Positions 10,976-22,800 of a stretch of DNA of 50,666 nucleotides are shown here, piece after piece. The translations under genes were made by a program, and so were the position numbers. Positions within the stretch are counted from its first letter, which is position 1. Each line of letters opens with the position of its first letter. Source of the stretch: Branchiostoma floridae (taxonomy: Eukaryota; Chordata; Leptocardii; Amphioxiformes; Branchiostomatidae); contig NC_049981.1 of assembly GCF_000003815.2 (NCBI RefSeq), forward strand, positions 3,246,333 through 3,296,998, written 5' to 3'. The notes under the pieces are model-generated. The model was not told the DNA's origin and did not search any database. It saw only the letters and a list, made by a program, of their open reading frames with translations.

Positions 10976-11420
10976 GTGCGACTTATGTAATGTTGACGGT
11001 TTGATATCCCTGCGTCGCCGCCTCGCCGTCAGACGATATTCCCACGGACATGTTTCAAGAAAAATACCGGGCAAAAACCGCTGTTTCGCGTCAGATTCTA
11101 TTCTTTAAAACATGTGGGACTCAGTGTTACAGTCTAATAAATATTTTGTAGAAGCACCGCTGTGGGAAAGAAAGTCCAAGGAATGTATTCACGAAGCATG
11201 AATTTCGCTGTACGGCACCATGACTGTTTGAAACTCTAATCAACATCCGCGTTTGATTGATAGCCGGCGGCCCTTTGACAAAGTCAGCGAAGGATCCCAC
11301 TAACACTGCCGACACTGCCCTGGCGGTTTATGGGCGGGGTCACTTTGCGAGGCTTGCCTGACGCCCGGGTTTTACATACAAACTTACGATGGTTTGTAAC
11401 TTACGTTGCCGAGCCAAAGA
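10976..11420. other. No recognised feature
   Basis: Moderately GC-rich sequence between the foldback element and the 11.4 kb tandem duplication. No exon or RNA gene seen. Confidence 0.4.
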
Positions 11421-11425
11421 GCTTC

Positions 11426-11932
11426 AAATTTAGAACAGGAATTTTGGGAACGCGACCCGCTATTGTTCCAAAATTATGTCGGAAAGAATTGATTCTATTT
11501 CCCGCGCTGAAATAAAAATTACGCAACTACTAGTAACTGCCTGTTGGTCAACCCCGATCCCCAAATACGGGACATTCCCCGGGAATTGGCTGTTCCGGGG
11601 AGGGATCCCACCCCACTGATAACTCGCGGCAAGGCACACTCGCTACACTTTTTACATTTTTTGGCGCGAAAGCAGGGCGGCACACGCAAAATTTAGAACA
11701 AGAAATTTGGGAACGCGACCCGTTCTTGCTCTAGAAATGTGTCAGAAAGAATTGATTGTATTTTCCTCACAGAAAAAGAAATGACGCAACTACTAGTAAG
11801 AGCCTTTGTTTACATCAACCACGCTCCCCAAGTAAGGAGTTTCGCGGGAAAGCTTATGCATATTGGCTGTGCCGGGGAGGGATTCCACCCCGCTGATGAA
11901 CGTGCGGCAAGGCCTTCTCGCCGCTTTGTTTA
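11426..11932. repeat. Diverged tandem duplication, two ~240-bp units
   Basis: Unit 1 (11426-11664) and unit 2 (11688-11932) share AAATTTAGAACA, GGGAACGCGACCCG, GAAAGAATTGATT, CAACTACTAGTAA, GGAGGGAT.CCACCCC and TTTACATTT in the same order. The units have clearly diverged. They sit directly before a TATA-like motif, so they could be duplicated promoter or LTR-like sequence. Confidence 0.65.
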
Positions 11933-11997
11933 CATTTCCGCGGCGGTCCTGGGACGGGTAGGAGGGGCTGCAAGACAGCGGTACGGCGGGCCGGTGC

Positions 11998-12004
11998 TAT
12001 AAAA
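11998..12004 (+). promoter_or_regulatory. TATA-like motif after duplicated GC-rich block
   Basis: TATAAAA lies in GC-rich sequence (GGGCCGGTGCTATAAAACACC) right after the tandem duplication. No recognisable gene follows within several kilobases, so it may be the promoter of a mobile element or non-coding transcript, or chance. Confidence 0.25.
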
Positions 12005-12041
12005 CACCTCCCTTGGAGCTGATAACTTCCTGAAACAGCGA

Positions 12042-12212
12042 AGGCGCGTGCTTGGCACGTGCCTATGTATTTTTACTACGATGTTTTTCTTTATTTCCCA
12101 ATTTTTTTTGCCGCTACGCTGGATGAAAAAGCAGCGTAGCGGGCCTTTTACAGCGTCGTTTTTCCAGGCCACAGCGTATCGGCCCGCTATGCTGAAAAGG
12201 CCTGGCGAGTCG
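12042..12212. repeat. Hairpin-rich block
   Basis: GGCGCGTGC/GCACGTGCC (12042-12062) and a perfect CCGCTACGCTG/CAGCGTAGCGG pair (12111-12121 and 12132-12142) are followed by further partial inverted repeats around GGCCTTTT and AAAAGGCC. This looks like a compact foldback unit joined to the repeat at 12214. Confidence 0.55.
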
Positions 12213-12213
12213 T

Positions 12214-12713
12214 GGGGCCCCGCTTATGAATATTAATTAGCCTTCGCTCTTCGCGCACAGGTGTGGACTCCGTGCGGGGTCACGGAAGGTCACGCCAGGA
12301 GGCCAAAAGAAAACAAGTTACCCCTCAGAAAAGTGCCAAAATTAATTACTTTAAAGTGGTTTATGTCAAAACTTTTACTTGGATCATTTTACCAACTATC
12401 TAATGCCTATCTACACCAAATTTCAGGCCATTCCATTGTAAGACCAGGGTACAGGGGGACAATATATTTTATTTTGGTCAAAACATGACCTTTAAACCTC
12501 AATAAAATCATTTTAGAGGCAGATATGGAAAAACTGAGAAAAAAGGATCAAGGTATTGGCCCATTCTACCCCTGTGCCAAATTTCAGGTCATTCGGTCCA
12601 GGAACGGCGGAGATGAATCACTTTGAAGATTTGACAGGAGAAAGAAGAAAGAAAGAAAGAAGAAACATTACGAATATAATATATTTCACCATACTATGTA
12701 TGGCTGAAATATA
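12214..12713 (+). repeat. Dispersed repeat B with GAAA tail and terminal hairpin
   Basis: A ~430-bp unit begins GGGGCCCCGCTTATGAATAT and ends in GATTTGACAGGAG followed by a short (GAAA)n. After it comes ATTACGAATA and a hairpin (TATTTCACCATAC / GTATGGCTGAAATA). A reverse-complement copy lies at 42598-43025 and partial copies near 1.1, 9.9 and 43.6 kb. A simple-repeat tail suggests retroposition. No coding capacity. Confidence 0.75.
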
Positions 12714-14517
12714 ATGAGCAAATCAGGGCCAGTGTCTGACTCTGACCAGATCACCACTTCTGGTCCCACGCCGAGTAATGGCGGAAGGGCGGTCGTTATG
12801 TCATTGTCATTGTCATTATATCAGGTATGTAAGAAGAATAGACCCCGATTTCGACCAAGGTGAACGAACTGGCCACCATCTGCATAATGAATTACAATTG
12901 GCGCCCATGAACTATCTTATTACTCTTTTTTTAGTCACACAAGGCAATAAAAGAAGTTGATCATTATTCTTGGTCCAGTGCACAAGTGTGTGTTTTCAGA
13001 GGATTATTCTTGTTAGTGTCCATCGTCTATCATGTGCTGACCTGTCATATTCAAATGTAACTTTTTCAAAGAATCATTCTAGGTTGAGTTATGACAGGTA
13101 ACAGGTATAAACGTTACCGATCTTTAGATCCTCTCCGTTTTGCATAAAACGGAAAATAAAATAAAACACAACAAAATTGTGCCCATAGTAAATATATTGA
13201 TATATGAGCTGCTAATGCACTGCGTACAAATGCTTTGTATATCAGTCCAAATTAGGTGCTATGCTCTGTGAGGCTATAAATGGTCATCAGAGATGACCTG
13301 TTGTTTCGGTGTCATTACTATCAAATAAATCAATACGATTTAGGCGCATAAATGGACGACCAATCATTTTTCTTCTGTGAAATTGTCCATAACTTGGACA
13401 AATTTAGCTTTTTATTGAATGGATTGAAATATTTTAAAGTAATCATTGTATTTAGTGTTACCATTTAGAAAATCAAAATATATGCCGTATTCGAAACCCC
13501 CATGCACACCGTATATCTCAGGTATTTGGCACGGCGCACAAATTTGGCGCTTGTATCTGCCAAATCCATGCTAGCGCACCTGACCTCTCATGTATTTGGC
13601 GGCGCAGGGATTTGGCTTCACACCACATCGTCTGTACCGTCTGGGCCTCGGGCTGTGTCGGAACAACTTTCACTGCAGGGGTAACAACTTTCACTGCCCA
13701 GCAAGGTCAAGTACAGGGCTCAGAGGTTACAAGGTGAGGGTCACAGTCGCCAAGGTTATTTGTGTGAAGGTTTAAAGCAATGTGTTAAACTTTGGTGCGA
13801 GACACCGGTGCCGCGGAGTGGATTGTTTACCAACATTATGAACAAAGCACCTCAGCTTCGCTTGGCATGGTTTAATTAAGCACTACATGCTGGCGGGATC
13901 GTAGACTGGTGTACAACGTTTTTCACAATCAACCGTTCAAGCAGGGATTTGCCTACGGATCTATTCATAGCTAGCTGCTCTACTTCTGTGTGTTCGGACC
14001 CGGCGCGGTCGCGATCCGCTGCCTGTGGACTTTGTAGTGTAAGTCGCTATCATCATGAGTACTTGATGGTTCTTTTTCTAAGTTAACATTCACTGCCTAG
14101 AAACACCCCTAGAGCACAGACACGCACCAACTTTTGCCATCAAATATTATAACACTTTATAACGTTGAAAAGATACCAAGATCGCGATTTTAATTGCTCC
14201 AAAGGGAAGATGCTGACAGTGAATCCTTACCGCGAACCTCTGCTTGGAGAGAAACATTATTTCATTATTAACACATTCGCAATTTAGCCTGACTGAAATC
14301 GCGCCCCTAGCGGCCGGCCCTAAGATTGCCGCGGGGGTCATTAAGCCCAGCCGGCGAGAGCTTGTGTAAACACAGGCTAATTCGCAATTCTGCTGCTAGT
14401 TTATTGGAGACTGCAGTGATAACAGCACATACACTATCTGACCTGCCTGACCCTAGGTCATGACCTCTCGTGCCCGGGTCATCAGGTGAGGTTATCTTCA
14501 TCATGTCATCTCTGCCC

Positions 14518-14531
14518 GTTGCCATGGCAAC
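14518..14531. promoter_or_regulatory. Perfect RFX X-box palindrome
   Basis: GTTGCCATGGCAAC matches the canonical RFX-factor site on both strands. It lies ~2.1 kb upstream of the decarboxylase start codon. The same 14-mer occurs at 4507-4520 (inside the TRIM-like exon) and 31892-31905 (inside a DNA element), which weakens a gene-specific role. Confidence 0.35.
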
Positions 14532-15194
14532 ACGTGAGAAGGCGTCATCATCTCCTGCCAACTCGTCAATCAATATCTGGTCTCCTAGCAACATGATGCA
14601 ATCATCTCACGGTTGCCATGGTGACCAATTGCTACATGAAAGAGCAGGAGGTAATTTGAGATGACTGTGGTGGTGGTTTTGCTAATTGACCAATTCAGGT
14701 GGTGGGCATCATGAAAGCAGTAACCTGTTTCATATTGATTCTTGACATATGACTGATGAAATGTCATTTGATGCCTAGGCTGAATTTCCAACAAGTAGAA
14801 AAAAATCACTAAGGATATTTTGCAAAGTTGATAAAAAAAAGATTTTCAGATTGTTATGATGATTAATTTTTTTAAACTAGATTGCTCAGTACAAGGCCAT
14901 TGACCACTTCTAGTCACTGAACTAAACTCCCTGAATCAGAAACAGATGGAGTTTTGGCAAGTTCGACTAACTGACGCAATAGGCGAAACAGGGGTTACGA
15001 GGCTTCTTGGGAAATTAGTTACTGCCCTAACTAAAGATGATAGCTCATCACATACGAATGGCCCTAGGAGCTGTAGTGAGGTACATGTAAATGTAAGTAC
15101 CCAGTCTGGTACAGGCACTGGCTGAACAGCTGCTGTTTAATTCTCTACAGCAGAAATGGTAAGTTTCTGTTTTGTAGAGTCCTGTCAGAGGAAT

Positions 15195-15226
15195 CAAGGA
15201 GGTTTTTTATTGATAAAACCTCCTTG
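15195..15226. repeat. Small perfect hairpin
   Basis: CAAGGAGGTTTT, an 8-base loop, then AAAACCTCCTTG. The stem is too short for a typical microRNA precursor, and no flanking pairing was seen. Confidence 0.7.
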
Positions 15227-16661
15227 GTACATAGGATATTGGATTTGTCCTTTACTAGTACACTAAGTAAATCTCGCTGCTGTTCCGGTGTCTATCAGAC
15301 ATCTGCCTCAGTGCTTCTGACTGGAGTGCTGCTTCTAGCCGCTATACATGTGACATACGTAGCCAATGTACAAAGCCACGTTCGGGATTGCGTTCTGAGC
15401 AGTTAGCACTAATACAAATCTACATAGGCGATAATGTAAAAGTTAGCAAGTTCAGAGTGTCATAATCTCATCCGTGAACATTCTAGGTCATAAGAACTCA
15501 CCCCACACAGCAGCCCGCTATCTCAAGTGTCCAAAAGTCTAATATTTAAACTTTCTGACAGGTGCAACTATTCCAGCGGTCAAACCTTGCCGCCATCTTG
15601 CATTTCATGACGTCATTTTTGGGACTCAGTACTTAAAATTAGGGGTCAGCACAGGCCGAAAAGATGGACCAAAACCTAGTTTTTTGGCCGAATCTGAACA
15701 TCTGCAACCTACACTGTCTCACCAATATGAAATGTACTTACATTTTTCTGCTAAAAGTCGAAAATAGGCTAAAATAATGTATGGACTCGTTTTGGGCCAT
15801 CTGCGCCTGCGTCAATTAGGGTCATTGCCTTTCTCACTGAGCACAATATATTGGTTTAAGCACTTTGGAAGATATCTGATAGGCAACAAAACATAAGCAG
15901 GTGAGGGACATTACTGGTGTGTAATAGAAGACTAAAATATCGTATGTTCTAGCAACATCATGAAATAATTTGCGGATATGAGTAAAAAATGTTTCGCCAC
16001 AATTTTCATCGTAAAAATAAAATCCATGTATTTGAGAACCAAGGAAGTAAGTTGGTGTGGCCGAGGGAAGCACAGGCTGATGTAGACACAGCAGATGGAC
16101 AGGTTGGGCGGTTTCCTGCAGGATTTGAGCTGTAAAAACCGCAGGAAATAGTGATATTTACTCAGTACATGTGTGAGCAGAGGGTGTGTGTACTGGGAGT
16201 AGTGCTGTGCTACAAGTCAGGTTGTTGATAAAAGGCTGTGCTTTGCTGAGAGAGAGTCTTTGATCACAGTGATACCAAATATAGTAGCACCCACGAAGGA
16301 AGGTGAGCTTAAGGGACGGGACCTATCACATCAGCATCTGGTGCAGTATAATGTATTGTGTTGTCGCAATTCAAATAAAGTAAAGACCTATCACAGAGCA
16401 GAATAAGACCTTTTCCTCTGAGAGTTACAGTACTGCCTAGGAATCAAATCTTTCATCAGACCTGGCTAGGAAAAGGGCAGTTGTGTGCATCAAGTGAACC
16501 TCAGATGTAATGTTATTCTGCATCTCTGCTATATTTTGTCTCACCCTCTTCTCTTCTGTCTTGACCTCAATGAAAAGTTGTCTATAGGCTGATTTGGGCT
16601 TTCACGAATAAGCAAATGTTCAAACAAAAGCCTTTTCTTGTTCTTCTTGCAGGGTAACAAG

Positions 16662-16897
16662 ATGCCAAAGGAAGGCAAGGGAAGCGCCCCACCTACCCCC
16701 ACCCCCACCCCTGCCAGTGCAGACCCAATCCCCACCCCCAGTCCCACCCCCACCCCCGCGGTCGTAGATCCGATCGCAGCTCCTCCAGCCATGGACCACG
16801 CAGAGTTCCGGAGGATGGGGAAGGAGATGGTGGATTACATCGCTGACTACATGGAGGGGATCGAGACACGGCCGGTGTTTCCTAGTGTGAAGCCGGG
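16662..16897 (+). CDS. DDC: DDC coding exon 1 with Pro/Thr-rich extension
   Basis: The first ATG (16662) opens a 43-residue low-complexity leader rich in PTPTPTP units, encoded by a CCCACC-type minisatellite. The second ATG (16791, in GCCATGG, a better Kozak context) begins [18 protein letters not shown], where ordinary animal DDC starts. Both may be used. The donor is GTTTGT at 16898; the following TTTGTTTGTTTA frame is intron. Confidence 0.85.
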
Positions 16898-19800
16898 GTT
16901 TGTTTGTTTATTTTAATTTTACCAGGGTTACATATCGCAAACATGTGGGTAATCCACATATCAGTCATTCAGTATCAGTCAATTTCTCAATCACCTTACT
17001 CAACATGTAAGGTGTAGTATTATTAGCTGTGAAATATACAAAGGAAGTACAAGCAACTCCATGGAAACCTGTTATTGTAGTCGTTGCGCTCTCTGTATTT
17101 GAACTATTTTGATATCGTTGGTCCATCAGACTCTTAGAGTTTCTCTCATCAACACTTTCTTGTAAATGTAGTGCTCTGTGCATATGTTCTTGGTCCCTCA
17201 GTTACAAGGCCAATATAGAGACATATAGGGTACAGCTAGTAGTAAATTATAGTAACTGTTGTCTTTCTCAATCTGCCAGTCACTAGTCACTCTGTTCCGG
17301 GACAGAAATTTGCTTTGATGAACAAAATATTACCTGTTATTACCAGGGATCTTTTTTCAGACCAAGTTGTTTTTTGTCACAGGTACATAAGACTAAAGGC
17401 CTCTTGATAGATTTTTTTGTGACAAGAATGTTTCTGTGGTACAGAATTTATTTCTGATCGGAGATTCACACCTATAACTCCCCGCCACAGATATCTGCGA
17501 GAGATGATCCCAGACTCAGCACCGCAGGACCCAGAGAGCTGGGAGAATGTGCAGGCAGACATCGAGCGTGTCATCATGCCTGGGGTCAGTACTAATATGC
17601 GGACGTTACATCCTTTAATAATACTTTTTTTTATATTTTTACTGTAAGATTAGCCAAAATTCTGTAAAAACCGTTTATCTGTGTGTTGGTAAGAATCATT
17701 TTGAAGTAAGATTGATTTGTACTAAGTTGAAATTACAGTTGCTTGAGAATCGTTTCATGTTCATCTATTATTGCTGGGACTTTATTTCAGAAAGAAGGTT
17801 AAACAATTCTGTAGTTCTAAAGTGATTCATTTGAAACTGCACATATGTCCTACAACATGAATTTGCGGTCGAGAGATCAATGCAAAACTGCTGAAATAAA
17901 AGCTTCCTAAACATTTCACATTTACAGTACCCTGTTCTGCTATCACCAGAGAAAGGCACTGGTTGGTATGACAGATTATATACAGCATGTAATATGGTGA
18001 TTATAGCTAATGGTGTTATTATAACATGGGGGGTCATTATGTTCCATTAGTGACATGTGGGAGGAACTTTGCTGTGCTGTCATGGTTGTTGAGAGACCAG
18101 TTTGGATATTGAGAAGTAACGTTTTGATGTTATCCAGATGATAATATTATATGAATGTAAAACAATCTGTTTTTATATCAAACCCAAATTGATATGCATG
18201 TACCTAATAGTAACGTTGCATGTTAAGTCATGGAAAAGATATCATACGTACTGTACAGCTTTTATTCATGTGACTATACTGATTTACCAGTGAGGTAATT
18301 TGAGTGTTTAACAATGAACCTTCCTCCCCCCAGGTGACATTTTGGCACAGTCCACACTTCCACGCCTGCTTCCCAACTGGCAACTCCTACCCTGCACTCC
18401 TGGGGGACATGCTGTCTGGTGCTATCGGCTGTGTAGGGTTCTCCTGGGTACGTATTAAACCTCACACTACCGGGGACGTATTAACCCTCACACTACTGGG
18501 CCGTATTAACCCTCACACTACTGGGGGACATGCTGTCTGGTGCTATCGGCTGTGTAGGGTTCTCCTGGGTACGTATTAAACCTCACACTACCGGGGACGT
18601 ATTAACCCTCACACTACTGGGCCGTATTAACCCTCACACTACTGGGGGACATGCTGTCTGGTGCTATCGGCTGTGTAGGGTTCTCCTGGGTACGTATTAA
18701 CCCTCACACTACTGGGGACGTATTAACCCTCACACTACTGGGCCGTATTAACCCTCACACTACTGGGGACGTATTAAACCTCACACTACTGGGTACGTAT
18801 TAACCCTCACACTCCTGGGGGACATGCTGTCTGGTGCTATCGGCTGTGTAGGGTTCTCCTGGGTACGTATTAAACCTCACACTACTGGGTACGTATTAAC
18901 CCTCACACTACTGGGGACGTATTAACCCTCACACTACTGGGGACGTATTAACCCTCACACTACTGGGCCGTATTAACCCTCACACTACTGGGGACGTGTT
19001 AACCCTCACACTACTGGGTACGTATTAACCCTCACACCACTGGGGACGTATTAACCCTCACACTACTGGGGACGTATTAACCCTCACACTCCTGGGGGAC
19101 ATGTTGTCTGGGGCCAGCGGCTGTATAGGCTTCTACTGGGTACGTATTAACCCTCACACTACTGGGGACGTATTAACCCTCACACTATTGGGGACGTATT
19201 AACCCACACTACTGGGTACGTATTAACCCTCACACTCCTGGGGGACATGTTGTCTGCGGCCATCGGCTGTATAGGCTTCTACTGGGTACGTATTAACCCT
19301 CACACTACTGGGGACATATTTAACCCTCACACTATTGGGGGACATGCTGTCTGGTGCCATCGGTTGTATAAGCTACTACTGGGTACGTATTAACCCTCAG
19401 CTTCTACTGGGTACGTATTAACCCTCACACTACTGGGGGACATGTTGTCTGGGGCCATCGGCTGTATAGGCTTCTACTGGGTACGTATTAACCCTCACAC
19501 TACTGGGGACGTATTAACCCTCACACTACTGGGCCGTATTAACCCTCACACTACTGGGGACGTATTAACCCTCACACTACTGGGTACATATTAACCCTCA
19601 CACCACTGGGGACGTATTAACCCTCACACTACTGGGGACGTATTAACCCTCACACTACCGGGGACGTATTAACCCTCACACTCCTGGGGGACATGTTGTC
19701 TGGGGCCATCGGCTGTATAGGCTTCTACTGGGTACGTATTAACCCTCACACTACTGGGGACGTATTAACCCTCACACTACTGGGGACGTATTAACCCACA

Positions 19801-22800
19801 CTACTGGGTACGTATTAACCCTCACACTCCTGGGGGACATGTTGTCTGCGGCCATCGGCTGTATAGGCTTGTATTGGGTACGTATAAACCCTCACAGTAC
19901 TGGGGACGTATTAACCCTCACACTACTGGGGAACATGCTGTCTGGGACTATCGGCTGTATAGGGTACTCCTGGGTACATTTCAACCCTCACACTACTGGG
20001 GACGTATTTACCCTCACACTACTGGGTACGTATAACCCTCACACTCCTGAGTTCAGCACTTCTTTGAGTTGAACTCCAGGTTGTAATACAGGTCACAGCT
20101 TTACTATATCCTTTACAATCAGAAACCTGAAAGCAAATTGCAGGTCAAAACCTGCCTTTACAGAACTGGCTGGTGAAGGGTTATGTGAAGGTTAACTGTG
20201 CCCCCCTCCCCCCAGGCTGCCAGCCCTGCCTGTACAGAACTGGAGACAGTGGTGCTAGACTGGCTGGGGAAGGGTTAGAGGTTATGTGAAGGTTAACTGT
20301 GCCCCCCTCCTCAGGCTACCAGCCCTGCCTGTACAGAACTGTAGACAGTGATACAAGACTTGCTGGGGAAGGGTTATATGTTAGAGGTTATGTGAAGGTT
20401 GACTGTGCCCCCCTCCCCAGGCTGCCAGCCCTGCCTGTACAGAACTGGAGACAGTGGTGCTAGACTGGCTGGGGAAGATGCTGCAGCTGCCGGAGTGTTT
20501 CCTGTCCGGAACATCGGGGGAGGGGGGCGGTGTTATACAGGTCAGTCTCAAGGTCAGGTGTCAAGGGGTTACTCAAGATTTAATGTGATAACTGTTAGGT
20601 GCTAAAGAGTAAAATGTCACTTCATTGCACTTATTGAGTTATGTGTTACTGCTGTTTGCTGCATACAATGTGATTTTGAAAGATCATCAGACTAGCCAAT
20701 CAGCACTGATCACAGAATTTGAGTCAGCCAATCATCTTTTCTGTCAAATAGCCAATCAGTACCAAGGACAGCATTCCAATTAGCAATATCATTCTGGTGA
20801 AACAGCCAATCAGCACTAAGGACAGCATTCCAATTAGCCAATGTTATTCCTGTCAGATAGCCAATCAGCACCAAGGACAGCATTCAAATTTATTAATCAC
20901 CTAAGTCTTCTTGTTGCTTCTTTTGCTTGGTATGCATACCAGAAGCCAAAATGTTGTTATATCAGCCAAAATGTTGTTATTTGTCAGCTGATTCTGTACA
21001 TACTCGTAGGTAATTGCTGTTCTTCTTGTCGATACTGTTACTGTTTTTCCAGGGCACAGCTAGTGCAGCAACCCTGGTACCCCAGGCTTTTAGACCTGAT
21101 CTGAAGTGGTGCAGTAAAAACTGTTATTGTTGTTGTTATTGTTATTGTTGTTATTCCAGGGCACAGCTAGTGAAGCGACACTAGTAGCCCTGCTTGCCGC
21201 CCGCTCCAAGGCAGTGCAGAAGTTTAAATCAGACCGTCCCGAGATGTCCGACCATGACATCATGGGCAAACTGGTGATCTACACTTCTGATCAGGTGATG
21301 GTGTTTTACTGTACATTCTGAAATGTTTGCAATGGTTTGGTCTTTGCAGTTTTCTTAGCGACCTGTTCACTATAAGTTTACGCAGTCATACATACACATT
21401 TCCGATGTAGCATCTACTGCAGTTCCAGCAAAACTGGATGAATCAACAGTAATGTTCATGTTTGTTGGTCAAGACACGTTGTCCTCAGTTTTGCCATTTC
21501 TGTCCTTGCAAGGTGTTCCTTGCAACGAACACTTAAATAGTCAATGATAAGCTGTTATGACATTACTTAAAGGTTTGGGGAAAACAGAAGTCCCTGCATT
21601 TCATGTATGATTGTTACAACTGAAAATTGAGAATATTTACAACTTTTTTATTATCAGTAACGTAAGGAGTTGCCAAGTTGTGAATCACATATTGATCAGA
21701 AAATGATACAATCAGTAACTTTTCCTAACATTGGGTTCTACTCCTGAATGATACAGGAGTATACAGTATAAAGCTATTTTCACCCTATAGAGAATTGTTT
21801 GATAATTGCATACCCACCTCCCAGGCGCATTCCTCCGTGGAGCGGGCGGCCATGTTGGGCGCTGTCAGGTGCAGGAAGCTGCAGACTGACGAGGACCTCG
21901 CGCTGAGGGGAGCGGTACTGCAGGCTGCTGTGCAGGAGGACAGAGCTCAGGGACTTCTGCCTTTCTTTGTAAGCTGGAAAGTTATTTCTTTGTGTTGTGC
22001 TAATTTCATTGGTTGGTTCTAAAAGATGCAGAAAATAGCAGTTATAGCATGATATGATTTTGTCTTGACATAAATTAGGCGTTTCAGGTAGCATCCACTA
22101 TCTTTTGTCAGTGACACAAGGAACCTTGTTTTAAGAGCAGGTTTTATATGCTAACTAAGAGTTTGTAAGAATAAGAAGTAAAAGAGAGTCAAGACAAGAT
22201 TAAAAAGATATTGCTGAATGGGAAGATCAACAGAGTCAGAGAGGAAGACTTTACCTTGGTTTCAGGGAGTACTAAAATCAAGTCCGATTCAGCTGTGTGT
22301 TTTCATCTTGACATTGCTGAATTTTTTCTTCGAAATGATTTTATGTCAAGCAAGTGAGTTGATGTGAGGAACTTTCATCGATGAATCTGGTATTGATCTG
22401 CTATACCTGTGTTTAATAATAGTGATATCTTATGAGAGCATGATTGATCATTGAGAATGAATTTCTGGCCGTGCATCCTTGACCCACTCCTTACCTGCCG
22501 TTGCTAGGTGGTTGCTACGCTGGGGACCACGCCCTCCTGTGCCTTCGACAGCTTACAGGAACTTGGACCCGTCTGTGAGTGATGGTTCTTTTTTGTTTTT
22601 ACTTTTAGTCATTGATGATGAAGGTCGTTTCTAATTTAACGTTTGTTCCCTTTCAGAGGTCAGTTTTTCCTTCCTCTGTTTCTTGTTAGCTTAGTTGTGA
22701 ATGGAGTCCTGACAGAGCATGGAGTTGATTTTTTACTTGAAAATATAAGAACTTCCAGAAAGTGCACACAATCCATAGTTAGGTTCTCTGGAATGCTTTT

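Larger units (their letters stand above)
12720..16652. other. Upstream region of the decarboxylase gene, no coding exon recognised
   Basis: Nothing here is supported as protein coding. A good donor (GTAAGT after TTTGTAGT, about 14040) at the end of a GC-rich block could close a 5' UTR exon of the decarboxylase gene, whose first coding exon has an acceptor just before the ATG. That is a guess. Other items: an RFX-type palindrome at 14518, a GCCATGGTGACC variant near 14624, and a hairpin at 15195-15226. Confidence 0.4.

Noticed and set aside
15195-15226. MicroRNA precursor
   Set aside because: The stem is only 12 bp with no extended flanking pairing.
18448-20055. CRISPR-like array
   Set aside because: Units are directly tandem without unique spacers, and the genome is intron-bearing eukaryotic sequence; the repeats derive from an exon edge.
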